The notes under the pieces: model-generated
Database searches by the model: none
Told to the model about the DNA's origin: nothing
The model's input: the letters and a program-made list of their open reading frames with translations, nothing else
From: an uncultured Bacteroidales bacterium
GTDB taxonomy: Bacteria; Bacteroidota; Bacteroidia; Bacteroidales; F082
NCBI GenBank assembly: GCA_905233685.1
Contig: CAJOEZ010000009.1
Coordinates: 124,001-188,000, forward strand
Reading direction: 5' to 3'
Length of the DNA: 64,000 nt
Position numbers and translations under genes: made by a program
In this document: piece by piece, positions 43,220 to 51,300 of the stretch
Layout of the letters: every line of letters starts with the position of its first letter
Position numbering within the stretch: position 1 is the first letter of the stretch

Positions 43220-44236
43220 ATGGAAAAAGAAACACTTTTGGGAAAGACCCCTGCCGAGATTCAGGAAGTGGTCGCGAAACTGGAACTGCCCAAGTTCACG
43301 GGCAAGCAGTTGGTGGACTGGATTTACAACAAGCGTTGCGCTTCGATTGAGGAGATGACCAACCTCAGCAAGAACACAAGAGCTTTATTGTCAGAACAAT
43401 ACGAAACAGGATTGAAGGCTCCGCTGAAAGAGCAAACCTCGACAGACGGCACGAAAAAGTACCTTTTCCCTGCCGGCGGGCATTTTGTCGAGGCGGCCTA
43501 TATCCCCGACCGCGAGCGCGCCACCTTGTGCGTTTCCACGCAGGTGGGCTGCCAGATGGACTGCCTCTTCTGCGCCACGGGCAAACAGGGCTTCCAGAAG
43601 AACCTCACGGCGGCCGAGATCATGAACCAAATCCTCAGCCTGCCCGAGTTTGACACGCTGACCAACATCGTCTTCATGGGCATGGGCGAGCCTTTGGCCA
43701 ACTATGACAATCTCATGCGCGCTTTGGACATCCTCACCGAGGAATGGGCCTTGGGTTGGAGTCCGACCCGCATCACCGTCTCGACTTGCGGCCTGATTCC
43801 CAACCTGAAACGTTTCTTGGAAGAGTCCAAGTGCAACCTCGCCATCTCGATGCACAGCCCCTTCCATGACGAGCGCCTCAAATTGATGCCCGTGGAAAAA
43901 AGTTATCCCATCAAGGAGGTGATTCACGCCGTCAGGCAGCACGACTGGCACGGGCAACGCCGTCTCTCATTCGAGTACATCGTCTTCAAGGATCTGAACC
44001 ACAGCAAGGAACACATCAAGGAAATCGCGCGACTGTTGGGCAGCACGCGGTGCCGCATTAATTTAATAAGGTATCACGCCGTGCCCGGCATCCCGCTGAA
44101 GAGCCCCGACATGGCCACCATGACTTGGTTCCGCGACGCGCTGAACGACAAAGGCATCATCGCCACCATCCGCGCCTCGCGCGGGCAGGACATTGACGCG
44201 GCCTGCGGGCTGCTTTCAACGAAGGAGACGGTGTAA
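43220..44236 (+). CDS. rlmN: 23S rRNA (adenine-2503-C2)- and tRNA methyltransferase
   Basis: A 338-residue radical-SAM enzyme that methylates C2 of A2503 in 23S rRNA and, in many bacteria, A37 of some tRNAs. The iron-sulfur motif is CQMDCLFC (Cys111, Cys115, Cys118), preceded by TLCVSTQVG and followed by GFQKNLTAAEI. The methyl-accepting cysteine in the C-terminal DIDAACGLL is Cys329. MGMGEPLANYDN and HSPFHDERLKLMPVE are family signatures. The start at 43220 follows the promoter directly. Confidence 0.97.
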   Translation: MEKETLLGKTPAEIQEVVAKLELPKFTGKQLVDWIYNKRCASIEEMTNLSKNTRALLSEQYETGLKAPLKEQTSTDGTKKYLFPAGGHFVEAAYIPDRERATLCVSTQVGCQMDCLFCATGKQGFQKNLTAAEIMNQILSLPEFDTLTNIVFMGMGEPLANYDNLMRALDILTEEWALGWSPTRITVSTCGLIPNLKRFLEESKCNLAISMHSPFHDERLKLMPVEKSYPIKEVIHAVRQHDWHGQRRLSFEYIVFKDLNHSKEHIKEIARLLGSTRCRINLIRYHAVPGIPLKSPDMATMTWFRDALNDKGIIATIRASRGQDIDAACGLLSTKETV

Positions 44237-44303
44237 AACGTATACAGTTTTGGGTGGAAAAAGAGAACAAAAGTCTTCATTTTTAGCCAAAACCCGACAG
44301 AAT

Positions 44304-45635
44304 TTATAGAAAAGGCGTAAAATATACAGGCAGGCAACTTGTTGCTCCATCTTTCTGATAGTCTTTCGTGTAAAGCAAAATCCGTTTGTCTATGCGTGAG
44401 GTGAACTTCTCACAGAAAGCGTCAAGTGATTTGTGCGTCTTGTAGCTTGACGACTTAACTTCGATAGGCACAAGTTTGTTGCCGCGAGAAAGCAGGAAAT
44501 CAACCTCGTAGTTGTGTTTCTCGTCTTTCAGAAAAGTGTAATAAAACAATTGGTTTCCAGCACTTGCCAGCATCTGTGCGACAAGATTTTCATACACATA
44601 GCCTAAGTTGGCTTTCAGCTTGTCGCCCAACAATTGCTGATAAATGGTATTCTCCGTAAAAGCCTTGTCCCAAAAACAAAGTGTCACAAAAAGGCCAGTG
44701 TCGGCAAGAAATATCTTAAAGCGTCCCAAATCTTTGTTAAGCGACATGCCCACATTCGGGTCGGTGCAATGATAGGAAAACAGGGTGGTCTTGCTTTCCG
44801 ACAAAGCCTGCAACAATTCCGTCATTTTGTTCTCCGACTGATCACCAATGACCGCGTAGGGCTGATAACGGGATTGGTTTCCACTAAGTTGGGCAGGAAT
44901 GTTCTGAAACAGACGCTCCGCCTTGCCGGTTGGGTCCAGTTTTTGGAAATCCTCCAAATACAAGCTGATGATTTTTCGCTTGGTCTTGTCAACAAGGCTG
45001 AGGTTGTTCGTTTCAAGGTAAGTATTCACCGCCTGAGGCATCCCGCCTACAAGCATAAACAGACGCAAATCGAACATTGCCTTTCTATGCGACGGTCCCA
45101 AAGCCATTTTGGCATCATACCACTGCCTCAACAACGGAATCGAAACCTCGTCGCCCAGTGCCCAACGGAATTCCTCGAAGTCCATCGGATACATGGTAAT
45201 TCTGTCTTCCTCGCTTGGAATGGTGATGTCTTTTGTGTTCTTTCTGATGCTGATTAGGGAACCTGTTTCAATGTAGTCGTACCTGCCATCTTGGACAAGG
45301 TACTTGATGGCCTGCCGTGCCAACGGACATTTTTGCACCTCGTCGAATATAATCAGTGACTTTCTCGGTTTCAGCACAACCTGATAGTGTTGTTGTAGGC
45401 TCAAAAAGATTCTGTCGAGGTCTGTCAAATCTTCAAACAAGTCTTTGATGCGTTTCGGTACCTTGTTGAAATCGATAAGTATGTAGGTATCATATTCTTG
45501 TTGGGCAAAATGTTCAACCAAGGTTGATTTGCCGACACGCCGGGCACCTTCCACCAAAACAGCGCTTCTTCCCTTGCTCTCATTTTTCCATGTCAGCAAT
45601 TCGTCATACAATTTGCGCTTAAACACTTTTTCCAT
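44304..45635 (-). CDS. AAA ATPase with DUF4143-type nuclease-like end
   Basis: A 443-residue protein of a family abundant in Bacteroidales. Walker A is VEGARRVGKST (about 29-39), Walker B is SLIIFDEVQKCP. A C-terminal domain holds NYEVDFLLSRGNKLVPIEVKSS, the D-ExK pattern of a PD-(D/E)XK fold. The cellular role is unknown; proposals for the family include defence, toxin-like and DNA-maintenance functions. It stands alone on the minus strand. Four TCCGCTG repeats, three of them spaced 33 bp, begin right behind its promoter. Confidence 0.88.
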   Translation of the reverse strand: MEKVFKRKLYDELLTWKNESKGRSAVLVEGARRVGKSTLVEHFAQQEYDTYILIDFNKVPKRIKDLFEDLTDLDRIFLSLQQHYQVVLKPRKSLIIFDEVQKCPLARQAIKYLVQDGRYDYIETGSLISIRKNTKDITIPSEEDRITMYPMDFEEFRWALGDEVSIPLLRQWYDAKMALGPSHRKAMFDLRLFMLVGGMPQAVNTYLETNNLSLVDKTKRKIISLYLEDFQKLDPTGKAERLFQNIPAQLSGNQSRYQPYAVIGDQSENKMTELLQALSESKTTLFSYHCTDPNVGMSLNKDLGRFKIFLADTGLFVTLCFWDKAFTENTIYQQLLGDKLKANLGYVYENLVAQMLASAGNQLFYYTFLKDEKHNYEVDFLLSRGNKLVPIEVKSSSYKTHKSLDAFCEKFTSRIDKRILLYTKDYQKDGATSCLPVYFTPFL

Positions 45636-45652
45636 GCATTAACTATTTGATA

Positions 45653-45765
45653 ATCCGCTGCAAAAATACAAACAAATCCGCTGACCCGCAAATTAATTTC
45701 ATCAATTTATCCGCTGACCCCGAAATTTTGTTATCAGAAATATCCGCTGACCCCGAAATTTTTAG
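45653..45765. repeat. ATCCGCTGACCCC direct repeats with 33-bp period
   Basis: ATCCGCTG occurs at 45653, 45676, 45709 and 45742. The last three are exactly 33 bp apart and share ATCCGCTGACCC-GAAATT. The -7 box for the ATPase (TATTTTTG, minus strand, 45661-45668) lies between the first two copies, so the others sit at the typical upstream activator or operator positions, on successive faces three helical turns apart. A 33-bp-period set also occurs at the ATPase-like relic near 60368. Confidence 0.8.
45661..45668 (-). promoter_or_regulatory. TAnnTTTG -7 box for the ATPase gene
   Basis: TATTTTTG on the minus strand, 26 bases before the start at 45635, embedded in the TCCGCTG repeat set. Confidence 0.65.
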
Positions 45766-45841
45766 CACTTTAAATCAAAACAAGTTCATTTTCAGCCAAA
45801 ACTAATTTTCATTCCGCAAGCACTTCAACAAAATTTTTCCC

Positions 45842-45849
45842 TACCTTTG
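45842..45849 (+). promoter_or_regulatory. TAnnTTTG -7 box for the RNA/HTH transcript
   Basis: TACCTTTG; transcription would begin near 45854, about 80 bases before the rod-shaped RNA and about 265 bases before the HTH gene, so the RNA is either a leader or is processed from one. Confidence 0.6.
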
Positions 45850-45935
45850 ACCCCGAATTTCAAAACAAAGAACAAAGGAAAGAAAGTATAACAACAACAT
45901 AGATAGTATAATTTGAGCTTTTGCTCTTATTCCTT

Positions 45936-46048
45936 CCGTAGTAAATCTGGAAAATTTCTCACAAAGGGATAAGTGGGCAAAGGTTCATGCTATTTAGCGT
46001 GAATCTTAGTCGCTTATGGTGTGAAAGGCATTCCAGAGCCTACTACGG
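45936..46048 (+). ncRNA. rod-shaped structured RNA candidate, 6S-like architecture
   Basis: The segment folds by eye into one long rod. CCGTAGTA (45936-45943) pairs with TACTACGG (46041-46048); CTGGAA (45947-45952) with TTCCAG (46031-46036); TCACA (45959-45963) with TGTGA (46020-46024); ATAAGTG (45969-45975) with CGCTTAT (46011-46017); and TTCATGC with GCGTGAA close a hairpin with loop TATTTA (45984-46003). Five helices share one axis with asymmetric internal loops, as in 6S RNA. Bacteroidales have a 6S candidate called Bacteroidales-1 RNA, but I cannot confirm identity without a covariance search. No ORF fits the region, and it lies in the leader of the HTH gene. Confidence 0.55.
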
Positions 46049-46064
46049 ACATATAGTGATGATA

Positions 46065-46106
46065 GCTTCACGCTTTTTCATGGAAAAAGTGCCGAAGCCC
46101 AAGTAA
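46065..46106 (+). promoter_or_regulatory. leader stem-loop with an eight-codon micro-ORF
   Basis: GCTTC-a-CGCTTTTT (46065-46078) pairs with AAAAAGTG-cc-GAAGC (46084-46098) around the loop CATGG. The loop holds an ATG opening MEKVPKPK followed by TAA at 46104-46106, 11 bases before the HTH start codon. A stem presenting an upstream start codon could control translation of the HTH gene; this is inference from layout only. Confidence 0.4.
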
Positions 46107-46117
46107 AAAGCAAGGCA

Positions 46118-46369
46118 ATGGAAACCGAAAAAAGCAATATCCACATTGGGCACCTTATCCGCGAGCAGTTACGCAAAGACCAGCGCGGCGCAAGCTGGCT
46201 GGCGCGTGAAATCCATTGCACCCGCAACCATGTCTATAAAATCTTCAACAAGCCTTCCCTTGACAGCAACCTGCTCCTCAGAATCTCCAAGGCCATGCAC
46301 TTCAATTTCTTCCGATATTATTCGGCAGAAGTGGCGGAGGAAATGAAAGAAAGGATGGGTGAAGAATGA
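46118..46369 (+). CDS. small helix-turn-helix DNA-binding protein
   Basis: An 83-residue protein with a HTH: IGHLIREQLRKDQRGASWLAREIHCTRNHVYKIFNKPSLDSNLLLRISKAMHFNFF (about 9-64), in which WLAREIHCTRNHVYKIF is the DNA-contacting unit. It resembles short XRE-like regulators found in many Bacteroidales. It has no sensor or dimer domain beyond the helix bundle. The structured leader before it, from 45854 on, is the notable part of this locus. Target genes are unknown; the neighbouring ATPase or its own promoter are candidates. Confidence 0.85.
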   Translation: METEKSNIHIGHLIREQLRKDQRGASWLAREIHCTRNHVYKIFNKPSLDSNLLLRISKAMHFNFFRYYSAEVAEEMKERMGEE

Positions 46370-46388
46370 AATAGACTTTATGCCAAAA

Positions 46389-46426
46389 CCCAGCGAAATC
46401 TGGATTTTTCTCGGGATTTCACTGGG
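46389..46426 (+). terminator. terminator-like hairpin after the HTH gene
   Basis: CCCAGCGAAATC and GATTTCACTGGG form a 12-bp stem with one mismatch around a 14-base loop. No T run follows, so it may act as a rho-dependent or convergent end; the small protein gene meets it tail to tail at 46452. Confidence 0.55.
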
Positions 46427-46451
46427 CTCTGACAGGGAATGATATAGGCCT

Positions 46452-46724
46452 TTATTTGCGTCTGTTTGATTTTGAGAAAGCGTATGCCGCACCAAGAGTT
46501 ACTAGCACGGCGATACCGCTACTCAAGGGTGCGTCTTGGTTGTCAGTTTCGCCGTGGTTCGGGAGGCCTGGGGTCGCTGCACCAGTTTTACAATCATTGG
46601 TATAGTAACCGTAGTAAGTTTCATCGGAAACGGCACCGCGCTGAAACAGGCCGCCGCCTTGTTGCGCTACCGCACTTACAGATAGGGCGAGGACGAGAGT
46701 TAAGGTTGTCATGGTCTTTTTCAT
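46452..46724 (-). CDS. small signal-peptide and C-terminal-anchor protein, paralogue 2
   Basis: A 90-residue relative of the protein at 771-1058. The signal peptide ends SVSAVAQ; the mature part is QGGGLFQRGAVSDETYYG, then LPNHGETDNQDAPLSSG, a hydrophobic segment (IAVLVTLGAAYAF) and a basic end SKSNRRK. It lies 20 bases after the T9SS cargo gene at 46745 on the same strand, repeating the order seen at the left edge. Conservation is highest at the two motifs, not the hydrophobic segment. The motif block also occurs inside the giant LRR protein. Confidence 0.82.
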   Translation of the reverse strand: MKKTMTTLTLVLALSVSAVAQQGGGLFQRGAVSDETYYGYYTNDCKTGAATPGLPNHGETDNQDAPLSSGIAVLVTLGAAYAFSKSNRRK

Positions 46725-46744
46725 TGTATTTCGTTTTTTGTTTG

Positions 46745-48286
46745 TTATTCAATCACCATTTTCTGCGTCATGACATCATTTTCGTTGATTAATCGCAGAA
46801 CATACACACCTGTTGGGATACCAATTGTAGAGATGTGGCGCGCCGCATCACTACAAAGGATAACGCGCCCCGTCATATCCACAATCTGCAATGTAGCGTT
46901 GGCATCTGCATCAGCGACAATGATTTCCTTGCCATTGATGAAAGCAAAAATCCCTGTGCCCATTGAAGAGCCTTCTTCAATGCCATTGATGTTAAACACC
47001 AATTTAAAGCGCGAGACAATGTCCGAGGAGTTGCCGACAAAAGTATAACTTGGTGAGTCCAAAAGGTCAATGTTGGCACCCGTTTTATTGTCAATGAGAC
47101 GGATGTTGTTTGTCTCCCGGCTCTGAAAATCTGCATTAAGGGTGTAAGTTCCGTTCTGCGTAACTTTGAAATTGATTGGTATTTCACCGATGCCGTCGCT
47201 TGTAGCTATGGCATAGTCCGTTCCGTTCTTGGGAATGTAAATCTCTGCACCACCGTCAATAAGGCGAAGCTTACGCATGGCATTGCCATCGCCAAAACGG
47301 ACGATGATGCGGTCCATGACAGCCTCGCTGTTCTCTTGGCTGACATTGAGGACCAATTGCGTTCCGTATGTAGAAACGCCTTTGGCAGAGGGGGTGAATG
47401 TCAAAGTGGCTCCGTCAGAAATGGCCTCCACGAAGATGCCTTCCATCACATCGACAGAATTGTTGTCAGAGGCAATAATTGCAGTACCTGTGGAATTCAT
47501 TCTGTAAAAATCAACAGGAACCGTTGCGCTTGTGCCAAATGGGTTGCCTACAAGATTCCAGCCTTCAAATTCGACACCAGAAGATTTTACCAAGCTGACC
47601 GTACCACTGCCACTATAAGGTGTGCCAGTAAAAGTAAGTGTCACATTCTCGCTGTTGGCGTAAAGATAACCCTTGCCAGGCATGAGGTTGAAAGCACCAG
47701 ACTCATAATTGATCCATTCTAGGTCACTTGTTTGGTCGAAGTAGTAAAGGTCGTAGTTGTTGTTCAACATGTTCGTCACTGCGGTAGGATTCACCTCTCC
47801 TATTGGTGAAGCTATGAGCTTGTAGTTGCCTGTGGTGGCAGAACCATAACCAGTGACTTGTAAGTTGAAATTTTGGGACGATGAAGGCGTTGTAAATGAG
47901 AACTCGTACCAATTTCCCATAGTACCAATCATGGTATTGTTCTCAAAAGTAATGTCATTTGTACTCGTTAAATTGAGTTCTTGACCTGATGAATGGTCAT
48001 ATAAACGGAAAGTGATAGTCTCACCGCTCAATACATTGCTGACGACGGTCAGGGCCACTACATATTGGCTTGAGGGCGGGAAATACTCGGGCATCATACT
48101 GCCTCGGCACTCTTCGCCACAAAAAGCACCCACTTCAAGCGTTGTTGTCGTTTGCTCGACGCCATCGATGAGGATGATGCCGTTCAATGTCATGTTGTAC
48201 TGAGTCCCCGAAATCGGAGTCCAGTGATTTGCAAATGTCAAACCTGCTACAATCATGCAGGCCATGGTCAATAATACTTTTTTCAT
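46745..48286 (-). CDS. T9SS-secreted protein, LEVGAF-type module
   Basis: A 513-residue exported protein. The signal peptide is short (MKKVLLTMACMIVAGLTFA). Residues 20-130 form a module ([54 protein letters not shown]) found almost unchanged in the giant protein upstream. Next is the module shared with 8454 (YKLIASPIGEVNP, GKGYLYANSEN, GWNLVGNPFGTS), then the sorting tail LQIVDMTGRVI to VYVLRLINENDVMTQKMVIE. It lies 39 bases after the giant gene, so they share a transcript. It is a surface or released protein; its ligand is unknown. Confidence 0.85.
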   Translation of the reverse strand: MKKVLLTMACMIVAGLTFANHWTPISGTQYNMTLNGIILIDGVEQTTTTLEVGAFCGEECRGSMMPEYFPPSSQYVVALTVVSNVLSGETITFRLYDHSSGQELNLTSTNDITFENNTMIGTMGNWYEFSFTTPSSSQNFNLQVTGYGSATTGNYKLIASPIGEVNPTAVTNMLNNNYDLYYFDQTSDLEWINYESGAFNLMPGKGYLYANSENVTLTFTGTPYSGSGTVSLVKSSGVEFEGWNLVGNPFGTSATVPVDFYRMNSTGTAIIASDNNSVDVMEGIFVEAISDGATLTFTPSAKGVSTYGTQLVLNVSQENSEAVMDRIIVRFGDGNAMRKLRLIDGGAEIYIPKNGTDYAIATSDGIGEIPINFKVTQNGTYTLNADFQSRETNNIRLIDNKTGANIDLLDSPSYTFVGNSSDIVSRFKLVFNINGIEEGSSMGTGIFAFINGKEIIVADADANATLQIVDMTGRVILCSDAARHISTIGIPTGVYVLRLINENDVMTQKMVIE

Positions 48287-48325
48287 TTTGCTTATACTTT
48301 TTTATTGATAATTAATATTCGCTTT

Positions 48326-51300
48326 TTATCTAACGATCAGACGTCCAACATAGACGTTGCCCGAACAGCAGACGATTTTCACTAAATAGATACCAGAACC
48401 ATTTATACCAGGCATTTGTCTATCGGCTGAGCCTGTTTCGTGCTTGACGGCTTCACCCAAGGCATTGATTATTAGTACTTCTGCTATGGTTTCATCAGAA
48501 GGAATGTCAAGCGAGAAGGCCGTGTTGTGCTCCACGGGGTTCGGATAGATGGTCAGAACCTCAGATGAGCCGAAATGCACTTCATAAGGTTTGTCAAGAT
48601 TTCCCACTATAGCGTTGTCATAATAAGTCAAGCGTTCTGAACTATTCGCCTTGATAGTACCATTGCACCTGTCAATAGCAGCAAATGTCAGCGACTCACC
48701 TTCCTCGCCCGATACCGTCAGCATTGCGTACCAACGATTCGTAGGCTCAAAGTATTGCAAAACTGCGCTGCCTCGGCATTCGCCATTGACAAACGCCCCC
48801 AATTCCAAATTGTCGGATTGCTGCTCTTCGCCATCTATTGTTACAATGGCCATAATGACAATATTGCTTGCGTGGGCATGGATATCATTTGTCCAAACAT
48901 GTTGCGGACTTTCTTGTGCATCTTCTCCTCTTCCAACATTGTATGTCAATGTCTGGTTTTCCGCCGCGTTGGAGTAGTACATATAGCCTTGGCCAGGGGT
49001 CAAGGTGAACGATGTCGGGAACCAACCATAACCAGCGTAGTACGTTGACGAGGTACTCTGTCCCTTAATCAAATCGTTGGCCGTGGGCGTAAAGCCCGAG
49101 AGGGCCGACGAAAGACTCTGTTGAGTATTCACGGGATAGCCAATCCAATTCCAACCCGTTTGCAGAGTGATGGAGTGGTCGGCAGGGTTGGCAACGGCTC
49201 CAGTCATCACTGCGTCGCAGTTAGCCGATACACTAATCTGGTAGCCTGTCTCATTATTGAGGCCCACGTTGGTTAACGAGCCGAACCAATAGTCATAGCC
49301 CGTCTGCGGATAGTAATTCTGTACATATGGAATCTGTGTTTTAATCATCAGGCCGTTGTGCCCGAGGCTCTCCTCCAGCATCGTCAGTCCATCGATGCCA
49401 TCCTGTTCGATGTAGGTGCTCCACCAGTTCCAACCCATTGAAAGGTTAGTCTGCTGTTGGCAATTGAACTGAGCGACAAGTGCAGTGGCTCCCGTGACAG
49501 TGAAAGTATATGGGTTGTCTGTAGAAACTGTTGCCCCACCAATTGACCAGTTGTTGAAAACATAACCTTCGTTGGCGGTTGCAGTCAATGTAGCCGTGGT
49601 ACCTGGTACATAGTTGCCTGTGCCCGTTACATTGCCTGCACCCACTGGATCCACTGTTGCTGACACGCTTACCTCGCTATTGAAAGCGAATTGGAACCAG
49701 TTGCCCATGGTGCCAACGATTTCATTGCTCGCAAATGTAATGTCATTGACACATTGAAGATTCAATTCCTGCCCAGATGAATGATCGTAAAGCTTAAAAG
49801 TGATGGTTTCACCGTTCTGTTGGTTGCTAACAACAGTAAGCGATACAACATATTGGCTTGAAGGAGGGAAGAATTCTGGCAACATGCTACCTCGGCATTC
49901 TTCACCGCAGAAAGCACCCACTTCTAAAGTAGTGACTGTTTGTTCCACGTTGTTTATGTATATAACACCGTTTATTGTCATGTTGTACTGTGTGCCTCCT
50001 ATCGGTGTCCAGTGGTTGGTGATTTGGCCTTGCAATTCAAAGTTGGCCACATAGGTGGCAGCCTCGGAAACCGTAAAGCTATAAGAAGCGTTAGTTGAAA
50101 CCACCACGCTATTCTTCGTCCAATTGACAAAAGCGTAACCCGTGTTGGGTGTTGCAGTCAGCGTGCAATTCGCGCCTTGTGCATAAGAACCGCCACCGCT
50201 CACTGTGCCACCCGCTGCAGGATTGGCTGTAGCTGTGATAATGTAGTTATTTGGTTGGTTGACAACAAAGTTGGCCACCAAAGTTCTGTTTCCGTTGACA
50301 GCGAACGAATAATTGGCTTCTGTTGAAACTTGTGTCCCTCCTTCTGTCCAGTTGACGAAAGAGTAGCCTGTATTGGCTGTAGCCGTCAATGTGCAGTTCG
50401 CTCCCTGGGCATAAGAGCCGCCACCGCTCACCGTGCCACCTTCCGACGGATTGGCTGAGGCAGTAATGGTGTAATTCACTGTGCCAGAAAAGGCATCTTG
50501 GTTGTCAGTTTGGGTATGAGTTGGCATTACGAAATACTCGTCGCGGTTGCCCCTCTCGTTTTCATCAACTCGGCTCTGGGGATTAAGCACCAGTTCGAAA
50601 CGGTCTGCTTCATCCTGAACGCCAGCAACAAACGTATAGCCGGAGGCTGACAATAAATCAATATCGTTTCCTGTTTGACGGTCAATGAGATGCAAATACC
50701 TGCATCCAACGTTGAGTAGCGAGGCTTCAAGGGTATAGATACCTGCCTCGACAGATTCAAAGCAAAGCATCATTGCTCCATCGAAGGCAGCCACAGCCCT
50801 GTTCTCTCCATCTTGCTTGAAATACAAGGCATCGACGGCATGAGTGGACTGTAGCTTTTTAAGGGTTTCGCCGTCGCCCATACGCAGATATGCGCGGTCT
50901 ATCATTTCGTTGTCCTTTTTCAAAACAAGACGCACATAGCCATTACCAGACTCTGCATGGGTATCATTGTTGAATGTCAGAACGCCTTCCGCCGCCGCCT
51001 GCACCATGAAACCTTCTCCTGGTTTGATGGGTTCGTTGTCGGCATCCGTATAAGCCACAAAATTGCCGCCACCTATCGCCTTATAATATAAGGTGGGAGC
51101 GGTGCCATTAATCCTTAGGCTACTGATGCTGATGTTGTTGGTATAAGGATTGCCCACCAAAGTAAATCCCGACAGCGCGTTTCCGTTGCAAGTGACCGGC
51201 AAACTGAAATCTGCATTTGAAGCGTTGATTTGACCCGCAAACGAGAGGGTTTTCTGGGCTTGGTTGGCATAGAGATAACCTTGTGCCGGTTCTAATGACG

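Noticed and set aside
45676..45765. Possible CRISPR array from 33-bp-spaced repeats
   Set aside because: Repeat core is about 18 bases with short AT-rich gaps, only three to four units, no cas genes; promoter-linked repeats fit better.
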